From NCBI GenBank assembly GCA_025267735.1, contig CM046295.1, forward strand, positions 7,463,270 to 7,527,269: DNA of 64,000 nucleotides, written 5' to 3'. Below the pieces are notes generated by a model. The model made no database searches. It was not told the DNA's origin and worked only from the letters and a program-made list of their open reading frames with translations. This document shows, piece after piece, positions 36,466 to 49,304 of this stretch; positions within the stretch are counted from its first letter, which is position 1; each line of letters begins with the position of its first letter. A program made the translations under genes and the position numbers. Source of the stretch: Mactra quadrangularis. Its lineage: Eukaryota > Mollusca > Bivalvia > Venerida > Mactridae.

Positions 36466-36741
36466 ACAAGTAAATCTGTGAGCTAATGCTCACTAGTGAT
36501 ACCCCCGCAAAAATCTAAAAATATGCGACAAACAGGAAGTAGATGAGCAAGGAGCATGAAATCGCTTTACACCACATGGGACTATGGGATGAAGCAATAT
36601 GCAAAGTATTAGGCTGCTGCATGTCATAGTTGCTGAGAAAACTGCGACGGAAATTTTGTAACGGACGGACAGACGGACGGACGCATGCACGGACAAGGGT
36701 AAAACAGTATACCCCCCTCTTCTTCGAAGAGGGGGTATAAT
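36466..36741. mobile_element. short non-autonomous element, ACGGACGG family, copy 3
   Basis: It starts aagtaaatctgtgagctaat and ends cttcgaagagggggtataat. It is inserted 15 bp upstream of the acceptor of the first visible LLGL exon. Long frames on the minus strand are shadows also seen in the other copies. Confidence 0.8.
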
Positions 36742-36821
36742 AATCATTGAAATGATATCTGCAGTAATGATTAATGCCACAAAACCTAATTATTAACTCC
36801 ACATAGGTTACACAATATATA

Positions 36822-37085
36822 CACTGTGGTCCAAAAGTTTCTTTACAAATTGTTAAATTTTTACGTTTTGGAATATATTTTAACAAACTTTGATTGTCGT
36901 TATTAGTTGTACAATTAATATACAGTTAACATTACCTGTCCACTATCTTCTATCATATATGTTTTTATTATAAATATAAAATAAAATGTTAAAACAAATA
37001 TGTCTGCATTAAATTTTGCTATTAAAAGATAAAAAGGAAAATATGAAACAAAATACAAGTGTAAAGAAACTTTTGGACCCCAGTG
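36822..37085. mobile_element. Tc1/mariner-type MITE, 264 bp, TA target site
   Basis: The left end is CACTGTGGTCCAAAAGTTTC and the reverse-complemented right end CACTGGGGTCCAAAAGTTTC, both then TTTACA: 25 of 26 bases match. TA lies at 36820-36821 and 37086-37087. The interior is very AT-rich with no transposase. Confidence 0.9.
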
Positions 37086-37821
37086 TATATTGAGCCAAAA
37101 CCATGTTTGGACCATGTTACTTAATACTATTATGATATTTATCTTATTCTTAACAACTTGATTTGTTTGGTAAGTTAAACAAAAAAGTAATTTAAAACCA
37201 TCAATTATCATCAATAAAAGCCAAATTGTCTCTGTATTGTCTGTTTTTTCTCAACTGTCAAAGCTTGAATAATTTCACGGACTGAACACATTGTTTTTGT
37301 ACTGGCAACCGAATTGTAATTAAAAATATGTTGACTAAAACTTATCACATGACATAAGAAGCTTAACTCAATTAGAATACACACTTTCGAAAACTCATGG
37401 GTGTATTATGACAATAATTTAAACAAACGCATTGACCGTGAAATTATTCATGTTTTGACAGATGAGAAAAAACGAACAATACCTCAACTCTTCTGATCAA
37501 TCCATTAAACACACACAAACATGAATGCTTCCATTCACAATATACATACTTAAGACTCTATGACAATAGGTCATAGCAAAAAATGTATTCAATATTCTAT
37601 GAACTTATATTTAATTAATATCTTATCAAAGATGAAAGAGATAGTTGTAGAACAAACAAATATCTTATAAACATAAATAATGTATTGTTTATACTGAGAA
37701 AACTTGAATTATTTATTGACTTTCATTACAAAAGTGATCTGCAAAAAATTAACAGACAATAACAATAACAATATATGCTTACCACATGATCATCTGATTC
37801 AGTCTCAACTGCTATAGATGA

Positions 37822-40800
37822 CTATTTCTTTCCAGATACATTTAAACTCTTACTGAAAAATAGGTGTTTAAAACATAAAAAAGGTAAATAATTCATATCA
37901 GATATAAACCTGACATTTGAAAGAGAGTTTATCTCATCAGAAAAAAAGTTTGTGTATCCAAGTAAAAAAAAATAATATTATGCATTTAGGTACAATATAT
38001 TTAGAGGGCTTTTGATTAATTGGCAGGCGGAAATCAGTTATAAGCAACAAATAAAATCAACACTGGTTCAAGTTGCTGAGTGGAAGAAATGTTCTAAAAA
38101 CTTAAGATATTTAATTGCTCATATATTAATATGAATATTTAATATGTCAAAAAACTATGAAATATTCATTACAATTTAGGTGTAATAAAAAGTTTTCTAA
38201 TCATAGAACAACAATTTCTCTAGGAGAACAACATCCATAGTTCAAATGAATACTAAGTGCACTCAAAGCGCTCCATAACAATCAAGTACATCTACTAATC
38301 TATGCAATAGTACTACATTTCATCAGTGACTTACAGTTATCAAGTTTATAATAAAATGTGTATTCAATAAGTTAAAAGTTAAAGTGCGGTTTAAAGTCTG
38401 CTTCCATATACATGTTCAGCCGACTTTACAATCTTGTACAATAACTCCTGGTCACTGAAATCACCCTCAGGCAGGCGATCTCTCACAGTACCCATTTACA
38501 CCTGGGTAGAGAGGAACAATTGTAGGATAGTTTCTTGCTCAAGGAAATTAGCAGTGCCCCTAGTGGGGATCGAACCCAGGACCTCTTGATCCCTAAGCGC
38601 GCGTCCTACCACTGGACCACTGCTCCTACAAATGAATACATTAGTAACTCATATACATCTATATTCATATTTTATACTTACATGTTTTCTTTGTAGGCTT
38701 TAAAACCTTTTTCCTTCCAAGTAGTCAGCAATTGTAGTTGAGTGTCTCTACCTTAGGGCAACAAACTGAGTAAAAGCAGTTTGCTTCACTTTACCTTAAT
38801 CACTCAGCAATACTCCAAACATTATCTGAAACATCAGCCAGAGATGACATAGTTCTTAACTTATTTCTGGCTTCTGATGCACTCTGCAAGATAAACATAA
38901 CACATTGATAAAATTGATATTCAATGATGTATAAAATGATGCAGGCGTGACCAAGCATTTCCAATGTTGGACTGGTAATCATTGGATAGCCAGCTCAGTG
39001 TTGGTTTGAATCACATCCAAACCTACCCAGTTGTGCACGAAACTTTATTCAACAAGCTCAAATCTGGTGTACCAGTAAGTGGACTTGAAAGTGATAAATC
39101 TTAGTTTTAAGAAATTGTTTTACATTAGAGCTAAAATAAGTAAGTATACTATATGTATAAAATGAAGCAGTCTGAGTATTTTGAACTACTGATCTATGGA
39201 ACAGCACATGTGATAAAGTCTTTCAGTCTCCTTTCAATGGTCAGAAAGACATAAAACATGACCTTGGGCATGTCTGTGATAATAAAATGGTTTGATTACT
39301 TAGAAATATTAATACAAACTAAACGAATCATGATCTGACTTGTTAACATCCAAGCCCATGCATTCCTTGCCAAATCATTTAGACAAATGTATGTTATACC
39401 TTGAAAATCCCCGATTATTCTGATAGCTAGGTACCAATTTTGCAGTTGAAAGTGCATTTCTTGCACATCAAAAGTAACAGTCTAATTGTCAAGATTTAAA
39501 CCAAATATCCAATACCGCACACAGTGTAAAGTACAATTCCTACTACATAACCACTTATATATCCATGAACATAATTATAGTGACATTTTATATGCATTTT
39601 GAAGCAAAATTTACATGCCCCAAAAACATTTTTCAGTGCTTCCCTCAATTCATTATTTTTCAATGGTTTTCCATATGGTAATGTTGTTACCTAGCATAGG
39701 GGTTCCCAATTAACTTACACCATGTTCCGTCACAGCTGGAATGGTCACTAAAAGGATTGTTAACATTGGCATCTAAACCTTGTGTATACCCTCAGGAATA
39801 TGCTAATGTTGACCTATTCTTGTTGTCGCATTTTCTACATTTCTTACTTCATACGATAAAACTTTTCCTGTATTTGTGTCTATCATAGAAAAGTGTCCTG
39901 TTCAAATGAAATTAATCTATCATATGATTACAAAAACAAAAAACAGAATTCAAATACAAACTACTACTATACAAGTTATGAAAAACGTAGTCCAATCAAC
40001 ATAATAGCGTTTGACTGGGAGCAACCAAGATTAATATCCAATTAAATGATTCTATCTATAGTCTACTTGCCATATCAGATTTAAAAAATTAGAAGGATAT
40101 CTCTTAGTTTTTTTTTTGTTTTTTTTTTTGGTTTCTTTTACGTCGCATTCAACACATATATAGGTCATATACACGACGGCCAGCTCTTCCTACTACAGGT
40201 TTCCTGGACACTTTCTATCACCAGTACTAACTTACCCTACCACGAGGCCGACTATCTCTTAGTAGTAAAACTTAAAGTGAATGCGAGACATTCATTTATC
40301 ACTTGTTATGAAAGATCTTTATTCTCAGTATTGACTTATACTACATTAAACAAAATTGATAATCTACAATTCAACCCAGGTCGATAGCGCAGTTGGTAGT
40401 GTGTCAGGATTTGGAATCTCGTGCCATAGGAGGGGCGGGTTCGAATCCCACCTGGGGAGGTTATACCCTTCCATGAAAATATGACAATAATGCTGATTTT
40501 CCTCCATTGATAATAAGGAGAAGTTTCCGGCCTTGTGAAAGGGTAGGTGAGTACTGGTTATAGGCAATGGTCCAGGAAAGCTAGGTTAGGTGTGACGGAA
40601 TTAAAATGACCTTAATTGTGTTGACATGGTGTTAAATCCAATAAAAAAATATGATTACAATTCAGACCATTTGACACTATTAGATCAATAAATCGATACA
40701 ACTTAATGATTGGTATGTGTACTATTCAAAAACAATAGAGTTCTATATACCGGTATATTATATATATATGTTTATGTTTGTTTATTCTTCTAATGTAATG

Positions 40801-41498
40801 TTGAAGAAAGTTCGAGATAGTTCAAGAAAGATAAACTGAAATAAAAGAAAAAATAAGAAGAGAAAACAGCATATCATAGAAAATCACACAAAGTTTGATC
40901 ATGCCATAAAGTCTAAAATATTACATTCAGTCCAAGAAAGACAACTCTTCCAATACTAAAATATGCATGAAACAACAATGTAGCAGTTATCTCCCTTGAC
41001 ATAAAAAAAATTGAATGCTTATGAACAAGGCTTTTAATCCAGGGAAAGTTTCTAACAGAGCAAATACAACAATCTTAAAGAAATAAATGAAACTATAATT
41101 CCAGCCATAGAAGACTTTCAAAGAAATCTAAATTAAGCTATTAAGAATACTAAATGGGTGGGGTAGCGCCCATCTGGAAACATTCAATAATACCAACAAA
41201 ATTCTTATAAAATCATGACGAGTCTAGAAAATGTTAAATTATGATACAAATAATCATAAAGCATTAATTTCTTACCAAAAAACTAAATAACTCTTCATGA
41301 AAAAATAGTACATAACCTGATGACTTGATTGGCATGCTGCACGCCGTCTAGAAATTCTTGGCAATGACTAAAACGCTGACCAACAGAAAATCGTTGTCGG
41401 CAGCTTAAACAGGTAGTGCATATCGCGCCTACAGTATGCGATAAAACATAACATACTTGACAAACTGTCATATGCCTTGCACTTCTCTTTTTTGCCAT
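37822..41498 (-). CDS. possible 92-residue Cys-rich protein, four-exon model
   Basis: Exon 1, 41498-41317, starts MAKKRSARHMTVCQVC and continues GAICTTCLSCRQRF and HCQEFLDGVQHANQVI. It ends in phase 2 at CAG|GTTATG. Exon 38747-38682 (RDTQLQLLTTWKEKGFKAYK) accepts phase 2 and donates phase 2, and exon 37852-37822 (KSLNVSGKK, stop TAG at 37822-37824) accepts it. The three join in frame without any correction. The Cys spacing (C-x2-C, then C-x2-C-x2-C) suggests a small zinc-binding head; this is inference, and I do not recognise the family. A further exon-like stretch, 38883-38795 (SASEARNKLRTMSSLADVSD), has good splice sites, donates phase 2, but contains a TGA and needs a phase 0 entry, so it may be an alternative exon. 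The gene lies upstream of the visible LLGL exons on the same strand, perhaps in an LLGL intron. Confidence 0.5.
38440..38627 (-). mobile_element. tRNA-headed SINE, family B, copy 2
   Basis: The minus-strand head is ggagcagtggtccagtggta and the B box gggttcgatccccactaggg; the body 'gcaagaaactatcctacaat' and 'caggtgtaaatggg' matches the copy at 9618. Confidence 0.8.
40130..40262 (-). mobile_element. 3' fragment of a SINE-like repeat
   Basis: 'tttcctggacactttctatc', 'accagtactaacttaccct' and 'ccacgaggccg' resemble the body of family A copies. The tRNA head is absent. An adjoining T-rich run marks the tail on this strand. Confidence 0.5.
40372..40652 (+). mobile_element. tRNA-headed SINE, family A, copy 5
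   Basis: This is the best-preserved copy: head aacccaggtcgatagcgcag, B box ggttcgaatcccacctgggg, 3' end 'ttgacatggtgttaaatcc' and an aataaaaaaa tail. Confidence 0.88.
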
Positions 41499-42483
41499 CC
41501 ACCATCATCACTGACTGACTACAATTTCAGTTTTCTCCATATGAAAAGGAACAAATAAGCTTTTATCATACATCAAAATAGTTGATAATGTTATAAAACA
41601 ACCAAAAAAAGGGCATTGTATTTAACAACTGTGGCAATGTAATGGACCACAAGATCATGAATTTGAAGTTCTGGGTGTGAACCTGATTATGACAGGTCAT
41701 ACACTTCCACAAAATCATTTACTTTTTGATATCAAGAGGGAAATGTTGTCTGCTCCATGTGGAAGGGAAAGCTATATTTGTAAAAAATGGTCCTGTAAAT
41801 GCTATAGTTAGGTGAGATGGTCGCTAAATAACCATATTATATTCTAAAGACTTATAAGATTTCATACAAGTGCAACAGACAGTCCAACCTTGATATATAT
41901 GGATACAAACATCAATTTTATATCCTACTTTGGTACAACAATAGCGAAAAGTGTACCAGTTAAAAAAAGAATGTTTCAAAAGTGAAAACAATTGAGAATG
42001 GTATCCAGGTGCTTAACATATTTCTACATACAGAATCCTGTTTTAAGCACAATATAAAAGAGAATTTCTTTTACTCCATATAACTGAAAGTTTTGTCTTG
42101 GAAGTTTTACTTAGCAGATGTGAATGTATTTTTCAATCAGACAAATAATTCATCAATCTTACTCATCATTCAGACTAACCTAATCTTGCAAAGACATATA
42201 TCCATACTCTCTTGTGCGATAGTCTCCACTACCTTTCCAAACTCTTCCAGCCTAAACAAATTGAAATCAACTTACACATTTGATACACATGAACAGATTG
42301 AAAAGAGAACTTAAAAATTAGATGTTATGTTGGACCTTCCCTTGAATGAAAATCTTGAATCCTTATATGACAAATTAACAATAATTGAAAACACTCAAGG
42401 AACATGATACAAGGTGAAATAATGTATGATTATAGTTGATTTCAAACTTATCTAATTTAAACACAGTGTAATCCATGACTCGG

Positions 42484-42565
42484 CAAATAAACTCCTACTG
42501 AGACTTGAACTCAGATCTCCACATAAGATAGTTATGAGGTGTTTTACATTAAACTAAAAGAGTGT
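42484..42565 (-). repeat. tRNA-like hairpin repeat, single copy
   Basis: On the minus strand: acactcttttagtttaatgt, then aaaacacctcataa, and a T-arm-like ctgagttcaagtctcag ending in aggagt. It matches the two copies at 49376-49466 and 49594-49683. The central CCTCATAA-CTATC-TTATGTGG forms a hairpin. Confidence 0.65.
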
Positions 42566-42801
42566 ATTATTGCTGGTCTTTGATGTTATAGGAAAGATGA
42601 ACAAACTCTGATTCCATAGAACATAAGAAAAAGAATGCATGCAATGATGCATGTCTTATGTAAGAGGATGTTTTTCGTTCACCAATGGCAAAATAAATGT
42701 AGTTATTAGTCAAGTCAAGTCAAGTCAAAATATTTTAAGTAATATAATTATTTAGGAAACAAGTGAAATAGTAAAATAGAGTAAAAAAACTTTGTACAAA
42801 C

Positions 42802-43815
42802 CTTCTTCCTAGCATTGAATGGGTAACTTGTGGCATGTTTAATGTAGTGAAGATACTATTGATTTGACGAATGCCAACCCCTGAATGAAATCTGATACAC
42901 AAAATGAAACACAATGACTGGTAAAGGAAACATTAATGTGATTACTTTAAAATGACGCTTAACCACCTCATCAAACTACTTTCTGTTGAGAGAGTCAGAC
43001 ATACTAATTCACTGGACCTGGTAGTAACTTTTAAGCCAAACTAACATCTACATCTCCATGTTAGACTGCAAAAATAGTGTTCTTATGGATAATTGGAGAA
43101 TAACAGTGATTGAATAAGTGAATTGAAAGATTAATATTATATGAATTATAGAGACCATATGACTGATATTGTTGAAAATAGTATTTAAATGAAAACAACC
43201 CAAAGTACCCAGGAAAACTCAATTTGCCACAACCCTATCATGAGTACCCTTCTGCCTTTTGAAGTCAGGAACAAATGCTGTAACAAAGCTGTTAAATAAT
43301 GGTTGGAACTTATAAGTGCATCCAACTGTGGCTCTACTGCATTGTTAATCAGTCTCGGACCATAGAGCTGTGCACAGTCTAACTTAAGATCTTAATATAG
43401 TTATGAGATTTATTTATAAATCTAATGAAATAATATAATTAAATGAAGTTAAAAAAAGACTTACCTAAAGCTAACTTTGTGTTCATGTCATACACTCTTC
43501 CATATTTCCTTCTAGTGTGGGCATTATTCATCACTGAACAATTTTTACATTCTATGTCCAAGACTGTTGCCAACCCAAAGTTACGTAATGACACAGTGTT
43601 TATAATATTCAGGGGTTTTGAACAACTTACACATGATTGAAGTCCCTATGCAAATGTGTCCAGTTCTATAATAAGATGACCTGTCAAGCAATTGGGTGTC
43701 GAATGAAGGACTTCTTTAGCACCCAAATGCGAAATCACATGGCCATGATTATCAACACTACTACTAGGCTTAGTCGAGTCTGAGTAAACACGATCAAGCA
43801 CAATTTAACTCCAAC
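42802..43815 (-). pseudogene. N-terminal exons of a second Mutator-like transposase copy
   Basis: Exon ~43815-43465 reads GHLIIELDTFA, stop, GLQSCVSCSKPLNI, RNFGLATVLDIECKNCS and GRVYDMNTKLAL. Exon 42891-42802 reads FHSGVGIRQINSIFTTLNMP. The IxELxxLAxxLxxCxxC...GLxSxLxIxCxxC...VYDxNTKxALG...GxGxxxIN order is what I recall for the N-terminal part of the same family as copy 1 at 2-7.8 kb. An in-frame TAG lies at 43646-43648. Frame is lost by one base at the exon junction, consistent with a lost G in the TTTAG|GTAAGT donor region. No later exons were recognised down to 41.5 kb, so this is a fragment of a separate insertion. Confidence 0.65.
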
Positions 43816-44911
43816 AAACATAATTACAACTTCTATCCTTATTTCTTTTAACGTCAGAACTATGGCTGTATGCGTTGTTGATTTTGATGAAAATTTTCTA
43901 TTTTTATTTCAATACATTTTGAGTATGGTTGAACGAACAATCCATACTCAGTATCATACAATTAACAACACGTAGATGCTTGCAATCCAGCATTTATTCA
44001 TCAGTAAACATACAGAAGCGCCTAATTAATAGCTCAGACGTGTTGATTACCGTTATTCTATACTTCAATGTCGCAAAATGATAGGGACTAAAAGAGCACC
44101 TTAAAATTAAGATGAGTCTCAACTGACTTCACTGCGGAGCTTACTATCAAGTTTTTTACAATACAATGTATTTTTATAACAATACGAAGTAATAAAATCA
44201 CAATAATTTACTACACGTAACGTAAATCAGGAAACACTCGGACATCCTTAATGGACACCATAATAAGCTACACAATATACCTTGCGCACAAAATGTATGC
44301 ATTCTTTCAAAAGATATAAATGTTTACATACCAAGCAATACTGTATTAACAGTAAAAATGATAATTGATTAAACACTATACAGTACGACATTAACTCCCC
44401 CGTTGTGAGACCCTTTGTGTAAAGGGAACTAATTCAACAGATATTTTGTCAATACGAGTTAATTCCAGTTCATTTATAAATTAAAATGGAAAATCTAAAA
44501 ATAGCATACATGCATGCGGATTTACACGGATGGGATTCCCCGTGCGACGTCCTTAGGATTTTTTAAGTTTGTTGACATAAAAGTAAATAACTTCCAGCAT
44601 ACTCATCGGATTGTTGTAATTTTTTGTACACAGTTTAATTTTGTCTTATTGAACATCACACAAACTATAATTTTCTCCTGGAAAGCATATAAAACGTGTA
44701 AAATCAAAATCACGGATACTACTCGTTCACGGCTACTGCTCGCATACCAGTACATGAAGTGAAACCTAATCACAAAGTCCGGTATGCATACAGTTTGGTC
44801 CATAAGTATGTAGGTAAGAGCAGTTATTAAGCTAATTTCATGACACTGGTCAACGACTCCTGACCATACCTAGGAAGATCATTCAAGATATTTGTTTTAC
44901 CTCTGCGTTTT

Positions 44912-45908
44912 CAATCTCTCATACAGAGTTGTCGATCCTTACAGTGATCTATATCTCTGTAAACGTCTCGGGTTTTACAAGATTCTTGTAAAATAGTAAT
45001 ATAATTTAGATTTTGTATCTAAAGCGTAGTTCGTCTTTTATATATATTATCTCAAATTTTTACGTGAAATATAAATTTATTATGTAAGGCGAAATCCAAT
45101 TTTTAAAGAGTTATATATATTTACAAGAACTATTTTCTTGTGAAACGTCTTCCTATTCTGAGTAATTTGGCTTTTTTACTCATCCGCAAAAAATGTCAAC
45201 AATAGATGATATTGCTAAAAATTATGACAAAAATTTAGTGCTAAGGGACTGTCAACGACAAGCCTTTGAGGCTCATTCTCACTTAACTGCGACAAGTGAT
45301 GTCTTCAGTCTATATAGGCCAATAACCTAGCATGGACATTTCAAAGACTTCGCTAAGCTGCAATTCTGTAAGCTAGTATGATAGTTACATTATATAAACT
45401 AAATATCAAGAGGTTGTCACGTTGTAAAATGAAGATAGACAAGAAATAAGTGACCCAAAGAACCAGAAACAGGCTGTCTTCACAAACAAGTTACATTTCA
45501 AAGTTCATACTTTTTCAGAGAAAAAGGGCCTTTAGAGTATGACACATGGATGTTTTGCATCGTTGTCATTAGTACTGTCTACAAATAGTGTCATTTGTCC
45601 TAAAAATTCGTCCATTTTTTCACAAATTCTTTGTATTCATCTGTCTTCAAAATGTAAACCAGGTACGAGTCCTACATTAAATAGGAAAAAACTTTTGAAC
45701 TGTGTATCGAATGATATACTGACATTACACATATTGGGTGTATTAAATATACCTATAAACCAAAAAAGTCCTTTCCCGAGAAATTTTATGTAAAATGTGT
45801 TCAAAAGGATTTGATATCTTAAAATAACCAGCGTAATTTTAAAGAAACCAGGTACGAGACCACAAATAAAGATCACTGTAAGGATCGACAACTCTGTATG
45901 AGAGATTG
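44912..45908. mobile_element. 997-bp element, perfect 39-bp inverted repeats, 9-bp target duplication
   Basis: The left arm 44912-44950 starts CAATCTCTCATACAGAGTTG and continues TCGATCCTTACAGTGATCT; the right arm 45870-45908 is its exact reverse complement. CTGCGTTTT flanks both ends (44903-44911, 45909-45917). A 9-bp duplication with long inverted repeats points to a Mutator-like (MULE) non-autonomous element. Short frames of 84 codons on both strands inside show no known domain. Internal direct repeats of 'aaaccaggtacgag' lie at ~45656 and ~45846. Perfect arms and duplication imply recent insertion. Confidence 0.93.
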
Positions 45909-45917
45909 CTGCGTTTT

Positions 45918-48900
45918 GGAAACGGGTGTTGTCGCGAAATCATGTGACAAATGACTTAAATGGACTCTCCAATCAATTTTTAGTTTGAAAAGCATAAATA
46001 TATGACATAGAGAAAACACAAATCATTTGAACATACGAATTAAATAGGATTTTAATTACTACAGCAAATGTATTGTATGTAAGCCACCGAACCAAGTGGA
46101 CCCTAAGGCGTTTGTAAATGTAAACATCAGTATGGCGCATGCGTAATTAATGGAACCATATCTAGTTTGATTGCTTCCAACAAAATACCGAAACAATTTG
46201 GTACATCAAATATGGTGTGCTTTAAATCCCAATTATGTTAGCAATTGATTAAAATCAGAAATATTCAATGTCAATAATTTACCTTACAAAAAATCGATGT
46301 TGATCATTGACCACCTCTCACCGTCGACTGCACAATGCTACTGACAATAATCACCGAAGTCATCCGGTAGTGCAGATGGCAAAGTCCGAGAAATCCAAAT
46401 TTCATGTCAAGGCAGAGTTACCGTTCGTATCAAAAGATAACATCCTTGTAATGGGCTCATGCAATGAATAACTTATAACGAATTCTAAAATAATTGAGAC
46501 ATTGGATTATTAAAACTGGACCCAGACAAACATCCTGGAGGATGGGGGGGGGAATCCCAGTATCCGGTACCAATGATCGTATTAGATATTACAGAGAAAA
46601 AATAATTAACTGTATATTTGTGTCGATTATTCACATGAAAGGCTATTAAACGTCAACATTTTAATTCATATAAATATGACTGACTTGTTGATTTAAAATT
46701 TAGATTTAAATATATTTTGAATTATTCATTAACAAACTTAAAATACATTAAAAGGTGCATTTCTTTGGTATTTATTTCTTTTTCATGACAATAAATAAAA
46801 CTGATTCAAAAAGACCAACAAACATTTAAATAATAATATATTTTTTTTAAACTTTAGTTTCACCCAAATTGTAATATAATTAGTACGGCTGTTATTAACT
46901 TATCATAGAACGATTTATATTCGCTTACTGAAACATAATAATCTCCATGAAAATCATTAAAATACAAAACTATTTCATATCCATCAACAATATAAACATA
47001 ATTTAAACTGTCAATAATTTATATCACAAGCATAATTATCTTTCATAAAAGGCATTACATAATATAAATTTATCCATGACACCGACAGCACTTGGTCAAT
47101 CCCCAATTTACTATATGTTTAATACCATCCCGGATTATCTATTATTGTCCCGGGATATTCCCCCCATTTTATATGATGCATAATTTGAAATTATCTATGA
47201 TAAGAACTACAATATCATTCGTACTGTCATGGATGGTATACTTAATAGTTTCTTCGATTGCTTAAGTTGCTGTATCATCAATGGATAACCTGCCCCAAAC
47301 CTCTACCGTTTATGGGTTAGTCATAGAGCAATAATAGCAGTGCCCACCAAGGTATCTTCAGAACTCAAAATTTTCTTTATTTTTTTTCAATTTACTTGGC
47401 AATGGTTTATTTGATATGAGTTTGATACTGTATAAGGTCATTCGAAGTTGATTTTTTCGTACACTTTTATTAAGGGATTTGCCAAAAACCTAGCCTGCAA
47501 TGTAGACACATTTCGGGTGTTGACTATTTCTCGTTTGACATTTGGATACTTTAGTTAGCATAAATGTAACCTAATGCCGGAAAAAAGTTATCCACTGTAA
47601 TTCTTGTATAATGCTCTTTTTGATTTAAACATATTCTGCTTTGTCTGACATACTTTTACCTGTGAAAGTATCATTATGACTGGGAACCAGACAACTGTAA
47701 CATCGGCTTTTCAATTCTACTCAAGTACATGTAGTACTGGCTGCATAGTGAGAAAAAATGATTAATCAACATACATGTAGTGTCTACACAATTTTTGTCA
47801 TTTTATGGCAGCCAGTGCAACTAACTTAGTTTTCCTGGACTTTTTTTCATAACAAGTACACATCTCTTCCCAAAGACTGTGAAAACTCTTAAATACAACT
47901 GTATATTAGCATGCAAATAAAAATGAAGAAAATTGGCACTATTGCCAGTTAAATTGACGCGAGTCCATGAATACATCAGTTCTGTTTTTGACCGATTGCT
48001 TGTTAGGAGCATTTTAAACTACTGTAAATGAACTGTATCTGTATAAATATTTTTACTCAAATGTCAATAATTATTTGTGTCAGTCATTGCCATACATTTC
48101 CTTATACTTAGGGCTGGCATGTTAAGATGATGGCTATTGTTAATGTAAACCACCCCAACCATTAGGTTTATTGTATTCATAAGAACAGATTAATAATTTT
48201 GATATTTACATCTGCTCAGTCTAAGTAACAATTGTTTGGATGGCTAAGTTAGTAATTTTATAGGATTTGAATATTATTTTGCTCTTATGTAGATGGAACT
48301 TTTACTTTGACTTCAGGTAACAGGAAGTTAAATGAGATCCTTCTTAGCACAATTCAGTGGCACTGTGGCTGTCATAGCATACCATTAGTTTGAATTGCTA
48401 TTGATATATTACTGAAACAATTTGTGGATTCCATACCATAGATTTACTTAAGACTTAAATTACAGTACATATATTTATTTGGGCGGACAAACAAATAAGA
48501 ATTGCATGTTCCCACATACTGTTTAGTGTTTACAGAGGAACAATATACATGTACACCTTTGGATTATCCATAGTATAAAAAGGGTTCATTAGGATGTCAG
48601 GTCTTAGAGTTAAAGTTGAGTCTGTAAAGGTCATGGACAAAATCATTCCTAGTTCATGAATTAGATTTTTGGTAAATACAAGCTGAAATAAGTCTTATCC
48701 ATGCCCCACATGAACTATAAGTTTAGACCTGAATTCAACCTGCCTTAAATTCTGTGGGTAGATGGTCTGGTATCTGTCCATCAATAGCTGCATATTGAAA
48801 TGAATGATCAAATTAAAATCTAGTTAAGAGTATTTATCCTAATGAGCTTCAATATGATTATATTAAAAAAAAAAAATCTGGCTAATTATGTTGAGCAAGA

Positions 48901-48952
48901 AATTGTTCAGAGAGTAAAGTGATTTCTGTTATACAAAACATTCAATAATCAC
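45918..48952. other. no gene recognised
   Basis: AT-rich DNA with no exon-like reading frames that I can support, apart from a degenerate SINE piece at 47790-47885. A run of nine Gs sits near 46543. I looked here for the missing LLGL 5' exons and did not see them. Confidence 0.5.
47790..47885 (-). mobile_element. degenerate SINE fragment
   Basis: 'cattttatggcagccagtgc', 'aactaacttagttttcctgg' and 'acaagtacaca' match the body of family A copies (cagcgcacctaacctagctttcctgg). The head is missing. Confidence 0.5.
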
Positions 48953-49260
48953 GCCGTCCGGCTAGCTCAGTCTGTAGCACACTGGTCTACTGATCGAGGG
49001 TGGAGGGTTCAATTTCTGGGAGGTGGGTTCGATTTCCGGGCGGGACGTACTTCCTTGAGTTTGGTCATCAAATAATTTCTACCTCCTACCACTGATTCTA
49101 AATCATGTAGGGCAGTAGTCAGTCACTGGCGAAAGTATGCGCTCAGTAGTTGGTTAACAGCTTAATTCAGAGTTTTAGCCTTCCCAGGAACAGTGAGTTG
49201 GTGGGCTGACCGCTGTGATATAACCTATGATGTGTTGCTACTGCTTTCAACCCAACACAC
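48953..49260 (+). mobile_element. tRNA-headed SINE, family C, copy 2, with duplicated B box
   Basis: The head is ccgtccggctagctcagtct. The B-box segment is present twice in a row ('agggttcaatttctgggagg' then 'tgggttcgatttccgggcgg'). The body 'agtcactggcgaaagtatgc' and 'agtagttggttaacag' matches the copy at 26189. Confidence 0.8.
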
Positions 49261-49304
49261 ATTCAATACTCAAATAATATGATCAATGCTTGTTCATCTA
49301 ACTT

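Noticed and set aside
36493..36886. Overlapping minus-strand ORFs of 95 and 123 residues
   Set aside because: They fall in the ACGGACGG-family element; near-identical frames appear in the copy at 5057, so they follow the repeat rather than a gene.
45539..45891. 84-residue ORFs on both strands inside the 997-bp element
   Set aside because: Neither shows a domain, and they largely overlap antisense; treated as chance frames in a non-autonomous element.
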